Part shown: piece after piece, positions 18,494 through 27,386 of the stretch
Layout: the number at the start of each line of letters is the position of its first letter
Numbering within the stretch: the first letter of the stretch is position 1
Origin: Bacteroidales bacterium
GTDB lineage: Bacteria > Bacteroidota > Bacteroidia > Bacteroidales > F082
Direction of reading: 5' to 3'
Length of the DNA stretch: 64,000 bases
Assembly: GCA_016285355.1 (NCBI GenBank)
Contig: JAEEQP010000002.1
Location: 62,001-126,000, forward strand
Program-made: the position numbers and the translations under genes
The notes under the pieces: generated by a model
The model's database searches: none
What the model was told of the DNA's origin: nothing
Seen by the model: the letters and a program-made list of their open reading frames with translations, nothing else

Positions 18494-18904
18494 TTATTCC
18501 TCCTTGCGCTTCTTGCCCACGAGATAAGCCGCACCAAGGCCCATCAGCACGGCGATGCCGCTGCCCAAGGGAGCGTCGGCGCTGGCGTCGCCATCATTAC
18601 CATGCGAGCCAGGCAGGACAAGCCCAGAATTATTACCTTCACCATCTCTTGTGAAGAGGTTACCCATGCCGAAAAGGCCGTTTTCCGAATAGTCTTGCTG
18701 CTGGTTGATGTAGGCCATGTCTTCCTCGTCATAGTCGTAGTACTCAGAGAACAAGGTGAAGTCCTCGCTGTTGCTGAAGAAGCTTGTGCCCAAGCTGAAG
18801 AGGCCGCTTTCAGCGACACCGTCGGCACCGGTGAAAGCTTCTTGCGCGTAAGTGGTCATGCCCAAACCGAGGACGATTGCGATGGTTACTATCAGTTTTT
18901 TCAT
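18494..18904 (-). CDS. small secreted protein with PLGSG-type C-terminal membrane anchor
   Basis: 136 residues. A signal peptide (MKKLIVTIAIVLGLGMTTYAQ) is followed by an acidic, low-complexity region with ESGLFSLG and ENGLFGMG motifs. The C terminus has three parts: DAPLGSG, a hydrophobic stretch (IAVLMGLGAAYLVG) and the basic tail KKRKEE. The 96-residue protein at 63024 ends the same way. This motif-membrane-basic layout recalls tripartite sorting tails such as PEP-CTERM, but the motif differs and I cannot name a family. It has its own terminator (18445-18474) and lies between two C25-peptidase genes and a giant adhesin, all exported. Confidence 0.8.
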   Translation of the reverse strand: MKKLIVTIAIVLGLGMTTYAQEAFTGADGVAESGLFSLGTSFFSNSEDFTLFSEYYDYDEEDMAYINQQQDYSENGLFGMGNLFTRDGEGNNSGLVLPGSHGNDGDASADAPLGSGIAVLMGLGAAYLVGKKRKEE

Positions 18905-18951
18905 TGTATTTTGTTGTTTAATTGTTTATTGTTTAATTGTTGTTTGTTCAG

Positions 18952-19080
18952 TTTCCCGCTTCGCGGGAATGGAGTTTTTAGTTTTGTTACCAGCGGCGGT
19001 TTCAACAAGTTAGTTGTTCGTAACGTTTCCTACCGCCGCTTTAAACCAATGTTCTCAACTCCATTCCCCGCAGGGGAATC
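18952..19080. repeat. nested palindromic element between adhesin and small secreted protein genes
   Basis: Outer arms GGGAATGGAGTT (18965-18976) and AACTCCATTCCC (19057-19068), inner arms AGCGGCGGT (18992-19000) and ACCGCCGCT (19032-19040). Each outer arm is also part of its own local hairpin (TTCCCGCTTCGCGGGAA; ATTCCCCGCAGGGGAAT), so the DNA or RNA could fold as a cruciform. It starts right after the adhesin stop codon and may end its transcript, though no long T-run follows. Confidence 0.6.
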
Positions 19081-19084
19081 TTTA

Positions 19085-22000
19085 TCATTCAATCACCACT
19101 TTCTGCACCTTAACATCGTTGCCGTTGATGAGGCGAATCATATACACCCCAGGCGCGGCATGGATGCTCTTGCTGACGCTGCCGTTGACGGTCTCGCTGC
19201 TCAGGATGCGGCCGTTAAGGTCGATGACTTGCAGGGTGGCCTCGCCTTCGTTGGCGATGATCCAGCTGCCGTTGAAGAAGAAGGCGAAGGTCTCGTTGTC
19301 GCCATCATTGTCGTCGTTTGCGTCCCCGCAAACGAACACCAGTTTGAAGCGCGATTCATAGTCCGTCACCTTGGCGTTGAACGTGTATGTAGAGACGCGA
19401 TTTATCGCGTCTCCTCCATTCGGGGCCAGCAGGTCGACATCCGCGCCAGTCATATTATCAATCAGATGCAGATAAATCATCTCCACGTTTTCGGGGTTGA
19501 CCGTGATGGTGTATTGTCCGTTTTCGTTCGCGCGGAAGTTGACGGGCATCTCGCCGTAACCGTCGCTGTAGGCGATGGCATATTCCTTCTCGCCTTGCGG
19601 GAGATAGATATTGGCGTTCTGAGTGCCGAAGTAGAACTTGCCGAGCTGGCAGCCTACGTTGAAGCTGACGATGGCGTTGTCTAACAGGGCGGGACCCTGA
19701 GCCTGTCGAAGGGTCGAAGGGCCGACCTTAAGTCCGTTACCATCGCGAGCCGGCGTTTCGACAGGCTCAACGACCTGAGTAAGTGCGATGTTCAGGTTGC
19801 CGTTGTTATTGGTGCTCTGCTCTGGGAATGGAGTGGTGCGGAAGATGACGGGGTCGTTGCCATTTTCTACTTCCACGACAACACCCATGCAGGGCGAAAT
19901 GTAGCCAGTGGATGTCTCAGTCAAAACGGCGGAACCTTCCGCGTTCAGCGTGTAATACGGCTTGTTGATGTAAGCCGCACGCGGGAAGGGGTTGCCCACG
20001 AGGTTGAAGCCTTGCGGGAGGGTCACTTCCTTCGTGTCGTCCATGTTGAAGGCATTGTTCTCACCAATGAACTTGACGGTCTCTTGTTGTTGTGTGGCAT
20101 AGAGGTAGCCTCTGCCGTTTTCGAGACTGAAGCCAGGGGCGACATTGTTCGTGCCTTCCTTCCAGTTCTCCCACATCTCACTGCTCGGATTCAGGCGGTA
20201 GAGGTCGTATTCTGATGCACTGATAATGTCAACCACTGCTTCTGAATCTGGGTCGGTGTTTTCAGTGAGCGGTGAGGCGATGAATGTCCAACCTACCTCT
20301 TCGCTTGTGCCATAGCCCTCCACAATGCGCGCATTGCCTGGCATGGCACCGTCATCTTCCGTAATGTCGGCGGTGATGTCGTCATCTTCTTCTTCGTCGT
20401 AGTAGCTACAACCCACGCCAGTGGCGTTCTGCGCTCCAGCCACGGTGCAGGCAACATAATAGTTGCGCTCAAGAGTGCCGTTGTAGGAGTTGTTGTAGCC
20501 GCAGATTGCACCATGCATGTTGTTGGGAGCGGCGGGGATGGTGGCACCGATGACGAGGTTGTCGCTTAAGGTGCCGTGTATTTGGTAGAAATTGGCACCT
20601 GCGATGCCGCCGAAGTGCCCTGTTTCTTCAAGGCCTGTGGCGACAGTGAGTTGGACTGCGCTGGTGCAGTGGCTGATGGTGCCATCGTTCGCGCCTGCGA
20701 TGCCGCCGAAGTGAGTGGCATAGTCTTTTACGGCTTGGATGGCGACATCGGCTGCCACATGGCAGTTGGTGATGGTACCATTGTTGTAGCCTACGATACC
20801 TCCAGTGATGCCGAAGCCAGTGATGCGGGCATCAGCAAGGGTGACGTTCTTTACTGTACCGTCATAAACATAGCCGAAGAGGCCTTGGTATTGGCTTTCG
20901 TAATCTTCGCCGTTCTTAATGACACGGATGCCGCTGATGGTGTGGCCATCGCCGTCGAAGTTGCCAGAGAAGGCAAGACCATAAACGCCAATGGCGGTAT
21001 AGTTGCTCTCGTTTGTACCGTCTTCATCGTTATCGATGGTCAGCACATCGGGATCGTACACGATGTCGGCACCCAACTTGAAGAAGGAAGCATCATATTC
21101 TATCCATTCCCATTCATCTTCATCAAAATAAGAACCCGGGCCATAGGAAGTGCCTCGGTTGACGCGGTAGGCCAATAGGTCGAGCTGCTCCTTGTTGTAA
21201 ATCATATAGGGGTCGTCCTCGGTGCCAGTGCCGCCCCAATCGAGAGCGATGGGGTTTTCAGTATCGACGTTGATGATGACATCGTCATCAGGCATGGTGA
21301 GGGTATAGGGGTTAGCAGTGCCCTCCAAAGTGCCGGCGGTAGCGGTGTAGCCGTAAACAGAACCGGCGGGAGCGGGGTCTGGATAGTCGTTGCTGAGCAC
21401 GAGGCTCACATGGGCACCTTCGCAGATGTAGAGGTTGCCGCCACAGCTGATGCCGTCCCAGTCGTATGAGGTGATTCCGCTGACGTTGTAAACGGCAGGA
21501 TTGCTGAGGAAATTGATGAGGGCCATGTTGCTGATGGTAACATAGTCGCCTGCTGTGATGTTGTGCGTAGCCTTGCCCTGTGCTGTGCCGAGGGTGCGGG
21601 TGTAGATGCAGTTGTCGCCTACCGTGCCGTTGCCGACAAAGGTGTAGCCGTTGCTTATCTCAGTCTCGCCATTGGCGAGGTCGGCGGGAGCGTAGAGGCA
21701 ATCCTCGATTGTGAGCTCGCCGCCGTCATGCCAGCCGATGAAGCCGCCGCAGTTGGTGGTGCCATTGCTAGTGATCAGCTTGCCGTTGAACAGGCAGCCT
21801 TCAATGGTGGTCGAGATGTTGGCATAATTCAAAGTATGTTGCTGAAGGCCGATGAAGCCGCCGTGGGTGCCTTCGTTACCGACAAAGCTGCGGATGGTGA
21901 CGCTGCTCACGCTGTTGACGATGCTGGTCTTGCCTTCGGCCATGCCGACAAAACCGCCGGCGTATTTGCCGTAGGTGGAAATACTGCCGCTGACCGTACA

Positions 22001-25000
22001 TCCGCTGATGGTGAGTGTGCCGTTATTCGCGTGGGCTCCATAGCCAGTCGGATCGGTGGCTTCGCGCATGGCTGCATGGCTGACAAGACCGGCACAATAG
22101 CTGGCCTCACTGGCCGTGCTGATGATAGTTGCTGTCACATGGCAGTTCGTCAAATCGACAAGGCCTTTCTGGTTGGCGATAAGACCGGCAAGATGCGTGG
22201 AACCATTGATGGTGCTCGCCACGTTGAGGTTGCTGATGGTTGCGTGGTTATTTACATTACCGAGGCCGCCAATAACATATCTGAACGGGGCAACATAGTC
22301 ATCGCTGGTGTTGCAGTTGAAGGTCAGCGTGTAGTTCTGGCCGTCGAAGTTGCCGGCGAAGGGCTTGCTCTCGCTGCCCGCCATGCGCCTGACGCTGATG
22401 TCCGCACCGAGCTTCACGTTGCCTTGGAACGTATGGATGCTGTTCTGAACGAGGTCGCAGAAGAGGTCCCAACCTCCGGCGTTGGTGATGAGGTAGGGGT
22501 CGTCTGTGGTGCCGCTGCCCGTCAATATGGGCCTGAGAGTCTTGCCGTTGATGCGGCTAATGTCGATGTTGTTGCCAGTGATCGTGTCAGGCGTGGGGTC
22601 ATTGGTGACGAAAACCTGGCCGGAAGCGATGTTAACGGTGCCATAGTATGTATCGGCATAGATGTAGTCGGTGGCGTTGGTCCAGCCGAGGGTGATGCTA
22701 TTAAAAGAAGTAAGGGCACGTTTATTATTGTTGCTCACGTAGGTGTCAAGCTGTCCGCCGAGGATGAGGATTTGTTGATTACCGAAGATACCAATGCCAT
22801 AAATATGATTGTTTATTGCGTTGAGTTTACCGCCGCTGAGAGTGAAGTAATTACAATTTATAGTATAATTACCATTAGTTGTGGAATTAACGGTGACGTT
22901 GCCGCTCTGTTGGTTGTAGTTTTCGAGATAGATGCCATCACTTCCACTATTATATATACTAAGGTGTCCCGCAGTGGCATCGTCGAGGCTCTGGCCGTAG
23001 ATGGTTAATGTATAACGTTTATCTTCGCCTTTTATACCTTTGCCAGAAATTCTGTTGTCGCTTGTTCCGACGTTCATCGTCTTGCCGTTGACGAGGATAA
23101 GGGTCGTGTTGCCGTTGAGGGTGATGGTGCTGGTAAAGGTGATGTTAGCACCGACGTAGTAGGTGCCGTTGAGTGTGGTCATGGTGCCGTCGAGAGGGAT
23201 GGCGCTGGTGCTGTGTTCGGTGCCGTTGGCATCGACGTAAGTGACCCCGTGCTGCTGGCTGTCGCTGCGGCAGTCGGCGGTAAAGGTGACATCGCCGTCG
23301 GTGCTATTGACGGTGTAAGTGCTGCCGTTGAGGTCGGTGCCGTTGGCGTAGTAATGCTTGGTGTAGCCTTCGGAGGTGGTGCCGAAGTTGTCGGTGAGGG
23401 TCAGCTGGAGGCCCTCGCGGTAATAGCTCACGTTGTCATAGACGAAGCCGTTGTCCATATTGGTGGCGGTGGGGCTGACATTAGCCATGCCTGAACCGAG
23501 GGTCACCTTGCGGACGCGGCCAACGTTGGTGAGATGGGCATATTGGCTATTTTCATTAAAACCGATGGTATTAAGAAGGCTACTGTTGTAGTAATAGACG
23601 TTGGTCAACGTGCAATGGGAAGTGGAGCCACTACTATTATGAGCATAGCCACAGATGGCGCCAACATAGGTGGTGCTTTCGCCGCTGACCGTGGGACTGA
23701 TGACAAAGCTGTTCTGAATAGTATCGTAAACGGATTCGCCGATAAGGCCGCCGACTTCGTTGCGGTTGCTGCTGGCAGTGGCGCTGACGGTGGGGTTATA
23801 CACCCAGCAGTTCTCGATATGACCCTCAGAGGAATAGCCGACAATGGTACCGACACAGGCTCCGTTGCCATAATAATTACTACTACTGGTGATGGTAGGA
23901 CTGACGAGGCGGACGTTCTTCACTGTGGCATTTCTACAGTAGCCGAAGAGGCCTGCATATTGAATATTGTCATCATTTATATTGTTGCTGAGGCCGCTGA
24001 TGGTGTGGTCGCCACCGTCGTAGGTGCCTTTAAAAATGGCACTGAAGGTAGTGTTGTAGCCGATGGGTTCGATGTCGCCGTGAAGCTCAATGTCGGCGGT
24101 CTGGCGGAAGGTCAGGCCATTGCAGTATTGTTTGTTCTGGTTGACGGCTGCGGCGAGGTTGCGCAGGTCTTGCTCGGTGGCAATAGCGTAAACGGCAGTA
24201 CCCGTCTCGGTGGTCACGGCGAAGTGCTGGCTGCCGCACTGGGCGCGGCGCTTCGTGGCGTAGGCCTCCCAGTTGCCGGCGGTGTTCTGCTGCTCGGCGG
24301 CGATGCTGGGGAAGACGATATATTGCAGGGCAGTGCAGCCGCTGAAGGTGTTGCTGCCGATGCTGACGGCACCGTTGTAATTGATGTCAACGCGCTGCAG
24401 GCTGCTGCAGTTGGCAAAGGCGTAGTCGCCAATGCCGGTGATACCGTTGCCTACGTTGGCGATGGTGATGTCGTTGCCCCAAGGTGCTGGGTTGTTTTGG
24501 CTATAGTTCTGCATGGCTCCTGTGCCGCTGATGGTCAGCAGGGTGTAGTCGCCATTGCCGTCTTGGGCGAGGCTCCAGGTGGCGTCGGTGCCGCACGTGC
24601 CGCTGATCGAACGAACCGTGGCGTTGACGGTGACGTCGGAGCTGCCCACGGTGACGGTCATGCTCTTGCGGTCGGCAGCCAGGGTATAGGTGGCACCCGT
24701 GCCGCTGACGGTGGGCGTGCCAACGATGCTGTAGTTATTGTCGCTGACGTTCAGCGTGACATTGGCGCCACTGACGAAGTAGCGCGTGCCGTTGTGTGTG
24801 ACGGTGGCATTCGTCGCGGCCAAGGTGAGGCCATTGCTGGCGGTGACGGTGTAAACGGGAGCTATCTCGGTGTCGCTATAGGCTGTGCCGCCGTCATAGC
24901 CGCATCCCCCTACGCCGTCGCCGTTGTCGTAGTAGTAGCAACCGCTGGTTGGGGCGTGGACTGTGGTACCGGCGTAAATCTTGCCTCTGTATCCGTTGGC

Positions 25001-26758
25001 ATTGACGATGGTGACTGTGACATCGGCGAAGCAATTGCTGACGCTGACATCATTATGGTTGATGGCAGCGACGATGCCGCCTGCGGCATGTTTGCCTTTG
25101 ATGGTGCCCGTGACGCGGCAGTTGCTGATGGTTGTTCCGCTGCCGCAAGAGGCACAGATGCCTGCGGCGTGGCTATCATCGTAGCTATTGGCATCGATGT
25201 TGCAGTTCTGCATCACGATGTTCGTCAAAGTGGCGTCTTCAGTGTGTCCGAAGAGGGAGGAAAGGAGATAAGCCTGGCCGAGATTATAGTTGATGATTTT
25301 ATTGTTCTGACCATTGTAGTTTCCCTTGAAGGGGTGGGCGTGGGTAAGGTCGCCTATGGGTGTCATGCCATAGCCGCTACAGTTGATGTCGGCATCTTGA
25401 GCGAAGTAATAGCCGGCGTAAGGTATGCCGTTGTTCACGCCAGTGGCCAAATCCTGCAGGTCGCTGACGGTGTGGATGATGAACGGGTCGCTCGCCGTGC
25501 CGTTGCCGCTCCAGGGGGTAGGTATGAAGGTAACAGTGACGCTCACGTTGTTTGCAGGCATGGTGAAGGTGTTGTTGCTGTTGAGCGTGGCTCCTCCAGT
25601 CACCGTAACGCTTCCCGTCTGGTAGTGTGCATCAGGCGTTGTCACCACGGCCACCGTTTGGTTTGCAAAGGCCCAATTCGTATTGCCTCCGTCGATTTGT
25701 GTCTCCACCGTGCCGTGGTCGGGGTTATTGCGAGTGATAGTATAGAAGGTAGAAGGGTTGTTGATAGGCGTGATGGTACAGCCTTTCAAACTGTTGATGT
25801 CGTTTAAATGCGTGATTTGCTGGTTGTTGTACATGAAGGGTTTCGCCAGATGTACATTGCCGACGTTGGGGCAGGGTGTAGTTCCTGCCGGTTGGTTGAT
25901 ATGGAAGTTGTTGTATGTGCTGGCATTATAGTCCAGAATCAGGTCATGACACCAAAACAAATAATTCTCTTGGATATTGATTGTTCCACCCAAGATGGTG
26001 ATGGTGCATGTTGATTCTTCTCTAACCCCGGCGAGTGTGGGGGTATTATATTGATCGCCTATGTCACCGTAAGCATTCACCGTTCCGCCGCTGATTGTAA
26101 TATTGCCGCAGTAGGAATCCCATCCTCCATAAGAACCGCCTGTCTCACTCATAGCACCATCGGCACCGATGGCACTTCCAATAGAATAATGTTCCGTTAC
26201 TCCTGGCTCTGTAGAGGTATTAGTAGCTTCTCCACGCCAAGCATTAACCATACCGCCAGAGATGAATAGTTTTCCGTATCGGTCGCATAATCGAATACCT
26301 GCTGTTCCAGCACCGGCGTGAGCATTAATAGTGCCGCCTTCGATATGCAGTTCGCAAGAATTGACGACACCAATGCCGTATTCGCCTTCTTGCAAATCTG
26401 CTTCCGGGATGTCCAGCGTGCCGCTGCCATTGATGGTCAGCACTCCTTTAATCATAGGAGTTGTCGTTTCGTCATAATCCAATTTGATACCTCTCGTGGC
26501 CGTGAGCGTACAACCACTGTTGAGTTGTAGTGTTACGTGTCCGGTCACGTTGATGCGCTGTGAGATGGTCACGTTGCTGTTCAGAATGTACGTGTTCCCG
26601 TTTGTCCATGTTGTCGTCGAACTTGTCAGGGTCACGTTGTCGGCCCACGCTGTCATCGTCGTGAGCACACACAGGAGCAGCGCGAGGGCTGCCCTTTTCA
26701 TTGCGCCGCATAGCCTCTTGGCCTGCGGTGCAGCATTGTTGTTGATTTTACTTTTCAT
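19085..26758 (-). CDS. giant GLUG/LRR-repeat adhesin with T9SS sorting domain
   Basis: About 2557 residues from the ATG at 26758 (a second candidate is 26701, directly before the hydrophobic core MKRAALALLLCVLTTMTAWA). After the signal peptide come beta-helix-like stretches, several GLUG-motif blocks (for example GLFGYVYDGTVKNVTL, GGIVGYNNGTITNCHV), and a BspA-type leucine-rich segment (ITGIGDYAFANCSSLQ). The last ~400 residues form a module shared with the proteins at 34733 and 42926, ending in a sorting domain (APGVYMIRLINGNDVKVQKVVIE). The likely role is surface adhesion or matrix. Repeats of two dispersed families lie in frame near the C terminus (19389-19413 and 19691-19778). Long open frames on the opposite strand are shadows of the Thr/Gly/Asn-rich code. 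Confidence 0.9.
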   Translation of the reverse strand: MKSKINNNAAPQAKRLCGAMKRAALALLLCVLTTMTAWADNVTLTSSTTTWTNGNTYILNSNVTISQRINVTGHVTLQLNSGCTLTATRGIKLDYDETTTPMIKGVLTINGSGTLDIPEADLQEGEYGIGVVNSCELHIEGGTINAHAGAGTAGIRLCDRYGKLFISGGMVNAWRGEATNTSTEPGVTEHYSIGSAIGADGAMSETGGSYGGWDSYCGNITISGGTVNAYGDIGDQYNTPTLAGVREESTCTITILGGTINIQENYLFWCHDLILDYNASTYNNFHINQPAGTTPCPNVGNVHLAKPFMYNNQQITHLNDINSLKGCTITPINNPSTFYTITRNNPDHGTVETQIDGGNTNWAFANQTVAVVTTPDAHYQTGSVTVTGGATLNSNNTFTMPANNVSVTVTFIPTPWSGNGTASDPFIIHTVSDLQDLATGVNNGIPYAGYYFAQDADINCSGYGMTPIGDLTHAHPFKGNYNGQNNKIINYNLGQAYLLSSLFGHTEDATLTNIVMQNCNIDANSYDDSHAAGICASCGSGTTISNCRVTGTIKGKHAAGGIVAAINHNDVSVSNCFADVTVTIVNANGYRGKIYAGTTVHAPTSGCYYYDNGDGVGGCGYDGGTAYSDTEIAPVYTVTASNGLTLAATNATVTHNGTRYFVSGANVTLNVSDNNYSIVGTPTVSGTGATYTLAADRKSMTVTVGSSDVTVNATVRSISGTCGTDATWSLAQDGNGDYTLLTISGTGAMQNYSQNNPAPWGNDITIANVGNGITGIGDYAFANCSSLQRVDINYNGAVSIGSNTFSGCTALQYIVFPSIAAEQQNTAGNWEAYATKRRAQCGSQHFAVTTETGTAVYAIATEQDLRNLAAAVNQNKQYCNGLTFRQTADIELHGDIEPIGYNTTFSAIFKGTYDGGDHTISGLSNNINDDNIQYAGLFGYCRNATVKNVRLVSPTITSSSNYYGNGACVGTIVGYSSEGHIENCWVYNPTVSATASSNRNEVGGLIGESVYDTIQNSFVISPTVSGESTTYVGAICGYAHNSSGSTSHCTLTNVYYYNSSLLNTIGFNENSQYAHLTNVGRVRKVTLGSGMANVSPTATNMDNGFVYDNVSYYREGLQLTLTDNFGTTSEGYTKHYYANGTDLNGSTYTVNSTDGDVTFTADCRSDSQQHGVTYVDANGTEHSTSAIPLDGTMTTLNGTYYVGANITFTSTITLNGNTTLILVNGKTMNVGTSDNRISGKGIKGEDKRYTLTIYGQSLDDATAGHLSIYNSGSDGIYLENYNQQSGNVTVNSTTNGNYTINCNYFTLSGGKLNAINNHIYGIGIFGNQQILILGGQLDTYVSNNNKRALTSFNSITLGWTNATDYIYADTYYGTVNIASGQVFVTNDPTPDTITGNNIDISRINGKTLRPILTGSGTTDDPYLITNAGGWDLFCDLVQNSIHTFQGNVKLGADISVRRMAGSESKPFAGNFDGQNYTLTFNCNTSDDYVAPFRYVIGGLGNVNNHATISNLNVASTINGSTHLAGLIANQKGLVDLTNCHVTATIISTASEASYCAGLVSHAAMREATDPTGYGAHANNGTLTISGCTVSGSISTYGKYAGGFVGMAEGKTSIVNSVSSVTIRSFVGNEGTHGGFIGLQQHTLNYANISTTIEGCLFNGKLITSNGTTNCGGFIGWHDGGELTIEDCLYAPADLANGETEISNGYTFVGNGTVGDNCIYTRTLGTAQGKATHNITAGDYVTISNMALINFLSNPAVYNVSGITSYDWDGISCGGNLYICEGAHVSLVLSNDYPDPAPAGSVYGYTATAGTLEGTANPYTLTMPDDDVIINVDTENPIALDWGGTGTEDDPYMIYNKEQLDLLAYRVNRGTSYGPGSYFDEDEWEWIEYDASFFKLGADIVYDPDVLTIDNDEDGTNESNYTAIGVYGLAFSGNFDGDGHTISGIRVIKNGEDYESQYQGLFGYVYDGTVKNVTLADARITGFGITGGIVGYNNGTITNCHVAADVAIQAVKDYATHFGGIAGANDGTISHCTSAVQLTVATGLEETGHFGGIAGANFYQIHGTLSDNLVIGATIPAAPNNMHGAICGYNNSYNGTLERNYYVACTVAGAQNATGVGCSYYDEEEDDDITADITEDDGAMPGNARIVEGYGTSEEVGWTFIASPLTENTDPDSEAVVDIISASEYDLYRLNPSSEMWENWKEGTNNVAPGFSLENGRGYLYATQQQETVKFIGENNAFNMDDTKEVTLPQGFNLVGNPFPRAAYINKPYYTLNAEGSAVLTETSTGYISPCMGVVVEVENGNDPVIFRTTPFPEQSTNNNGNLNIALTQVVEPVETPARDGNGLKVGPSTLRQAQGPALLDNAIVSFNVGCQLGKFYFGTQNANIYLPQGEKEYAIAYSDGYGEMPVNFRANENGQYTITVNPENVEMIYLHLIDNMTGADVDLLAPNGGDAINRVSTYTFNAKVTDYESRFKLVFVCGDANDDNDGDNETFAFFFNGSWIIANEGEATLQVIDLNGRILSSETVNGSVSKSIHAAPGVYMIRLINGNDVKVQKVVIE
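19389..19413. repeat. GTAGAGACG palindrome inside the giant adhesin
   Basis: Palindrome with arms GAGACGCGAT and ATCGCGTCTC; read on the coding strand it gives GDAINRVST. Related copies are at 34815, 43008, 49785 and 62130. Confidence 0.8.
19691..19778. repeat. paired TGTCGAAGGG-type repeats inside the giant adhesin
   Basis: CCCTGAGCCTGTCGAAGGG (from 19695) and an inverted relative containing TTTCGACAGGCTCA (from about 19757) flank about 30 bases. In the adhesin reading frame they contribute VVEPVETP and GPSTLRQAQGPA, a visibly foreign-looking linker between the conserved beta strands. Confidence 0.75.
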
Positions 26759-27131
26759 TTCATTTTGTAGTTTATTGTTGTTGTTTATTGTGTTTGTTTG
26801 TTGTCTGTTTATGTGTTCAGCAGCCATGTCATCCTGCGCTGGCATGTGCGGCAGCATGGGATCTATGGCTGCGGTGTGTTTCGCAGGGCAGGGGTTCCGC
26901 TGCGCTTCACCGCCTGCTTAGTGTCCTGCGCCCCTACGGGGCTGGGCCTGCCGGGGTGCTGCCCGACGCTGCGCTTGCATCGGGTTGACATTGTGCCGCC
27001 CCTACGGGGCTGGAGGGGGCAGCCATGTCATCCCTGCGCGGGCATGTGCGGCAGCATAGGATCTATGGCTGTTCCGTATAATCGGAAACATACATGATTT
27101 TGAGGACATTGGCCTGTTTTCTTTTGCGGGC

Positions 27132-27180
27132 GCAAAAGTACAGAAAAAAGTTGGTTTTCGGTGAGGAAAAACAATTTTTT
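27132..27180. repeat. promoter-bearing 49-base direct repeat, copy A
   Basis: Matches 27550-27598 with one visible mismatch. It contains the minus-strand -7 box TACTTTTG and the T-rich region upstream of it. This copy would drive the giant adhesin. Confidence 0.8.
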
Positions 27181-27212
27181 CACGAAAGGCTTGCGGGATG
27201 GGAAAAAGGTTG

Positions 27213-27220
27213 TATTTTTG
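27213..27220 (+). promoter_or_regulatory. promoter -7 box of the candidate small RNA
   Basis: TATTTTTG on the plus strand, with TTG and A-rich sequence upstream; transcription should start around 27222-27226. Confidence 0.6.
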
Positions 27221-27221
27221 C

Positions 27222-27386
27222 AGCGTGAAAATACAAGGCAGACTGACAGGGAGTATCTAACCCACCCGGACGCTTGTTTTTCATCGATAAAGGATTGAGG
27301 CAGACCACCGGAAGTATCCAATCCACAGGACGCTCACCTTTAAATACTTACGACCGCTACTTTTCGGCAGCGGTCGTTTGTATTTT
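27222..27386 (+). ncRNA. candidate small RNA with two tandem structured modules
   Basis: A plus-strand unit with its own promoter (27213-27220) and intrinsic terminator (27350-27386), giving about 165 bases without a convincing reading frame. It holds two similar modules, about 27236-27274 and 27298-27334. Each has the pattern AGGCAGAC, a small hairpin GGR-AGTATCYAA-YCC, then GGACGCT. The hairpin pair G-C in module 1 is A-T in module 2 while the nine-base loop differs only C/T, a compensatory change. Both modules are closed by outer stems (TGAAAA.ACAAG with CTTGT.TTTCA; AAAGG..GAG with CTC.CCTTT). No plus-strand gene follows, so it looks like a free RNA rather than a riboswitch leader. I do not recognise it; it should be compared with the Rfam Bacteroidales/Bacteroides RNA families. 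Confidence 0.65.
27350..27386 (+). terminator. terminator of the candidate small RNA
   Basis: Perfect nine-base stem ACGACCGCT / AGCGGTCGT with a ten-base loop, followed by TTGTATTTT on the plus strand. Confidence 0.85.

Larger units (their letters stand above)
26759..27221 (-). other. long leader/upstream region of the giant adhesin, built from repeats
   Basis: No convincing gene. The nearest minus-strand -7 box is TACTTTTG (complement of 27133-27140), giving a leader of about 370 bases. Two ~51-base near-identical repeats, 26820-26871 and 27021-27071, each begin AGCCATGTCATCC and end GGATCTATGGCT, so each is an imperfect inverted repeat. Two CCCCTACGGGG palindromes lie near 26930 and 27001. 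These look like dispersed repetitive extragenic elements rather than regulatory code. Confidence 0.55.

Noticed and set aside
23534..25807. Open frame of 757 codons on the plus strand inside the giant adhesin, with others at 21563-23008 and 15442-16578
   Set aside because: They are antisense shadows of Thr/Gly/Asn-rich repeat code: composition is Ala/Val/Asp/Gly only, without domains, signal peptides or promoters, and the minus-strand gene is clearly real.
26758..26857. Extension of the giant adhesin frame upstream to 26857
   Set aside because: The extra 33 residues lie in repeat-derived sequence and would put a hydrophilic stretch before the signal peptide; the ATG at 26758 or 26701 fits an exported protein.
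27213..27386. Riboswitch controlling the neighbouring peptidase or adhesin
   Set aside because: The promoter and terminator point to the plus strand, whereas both neighbouring genes are on the minus strand.
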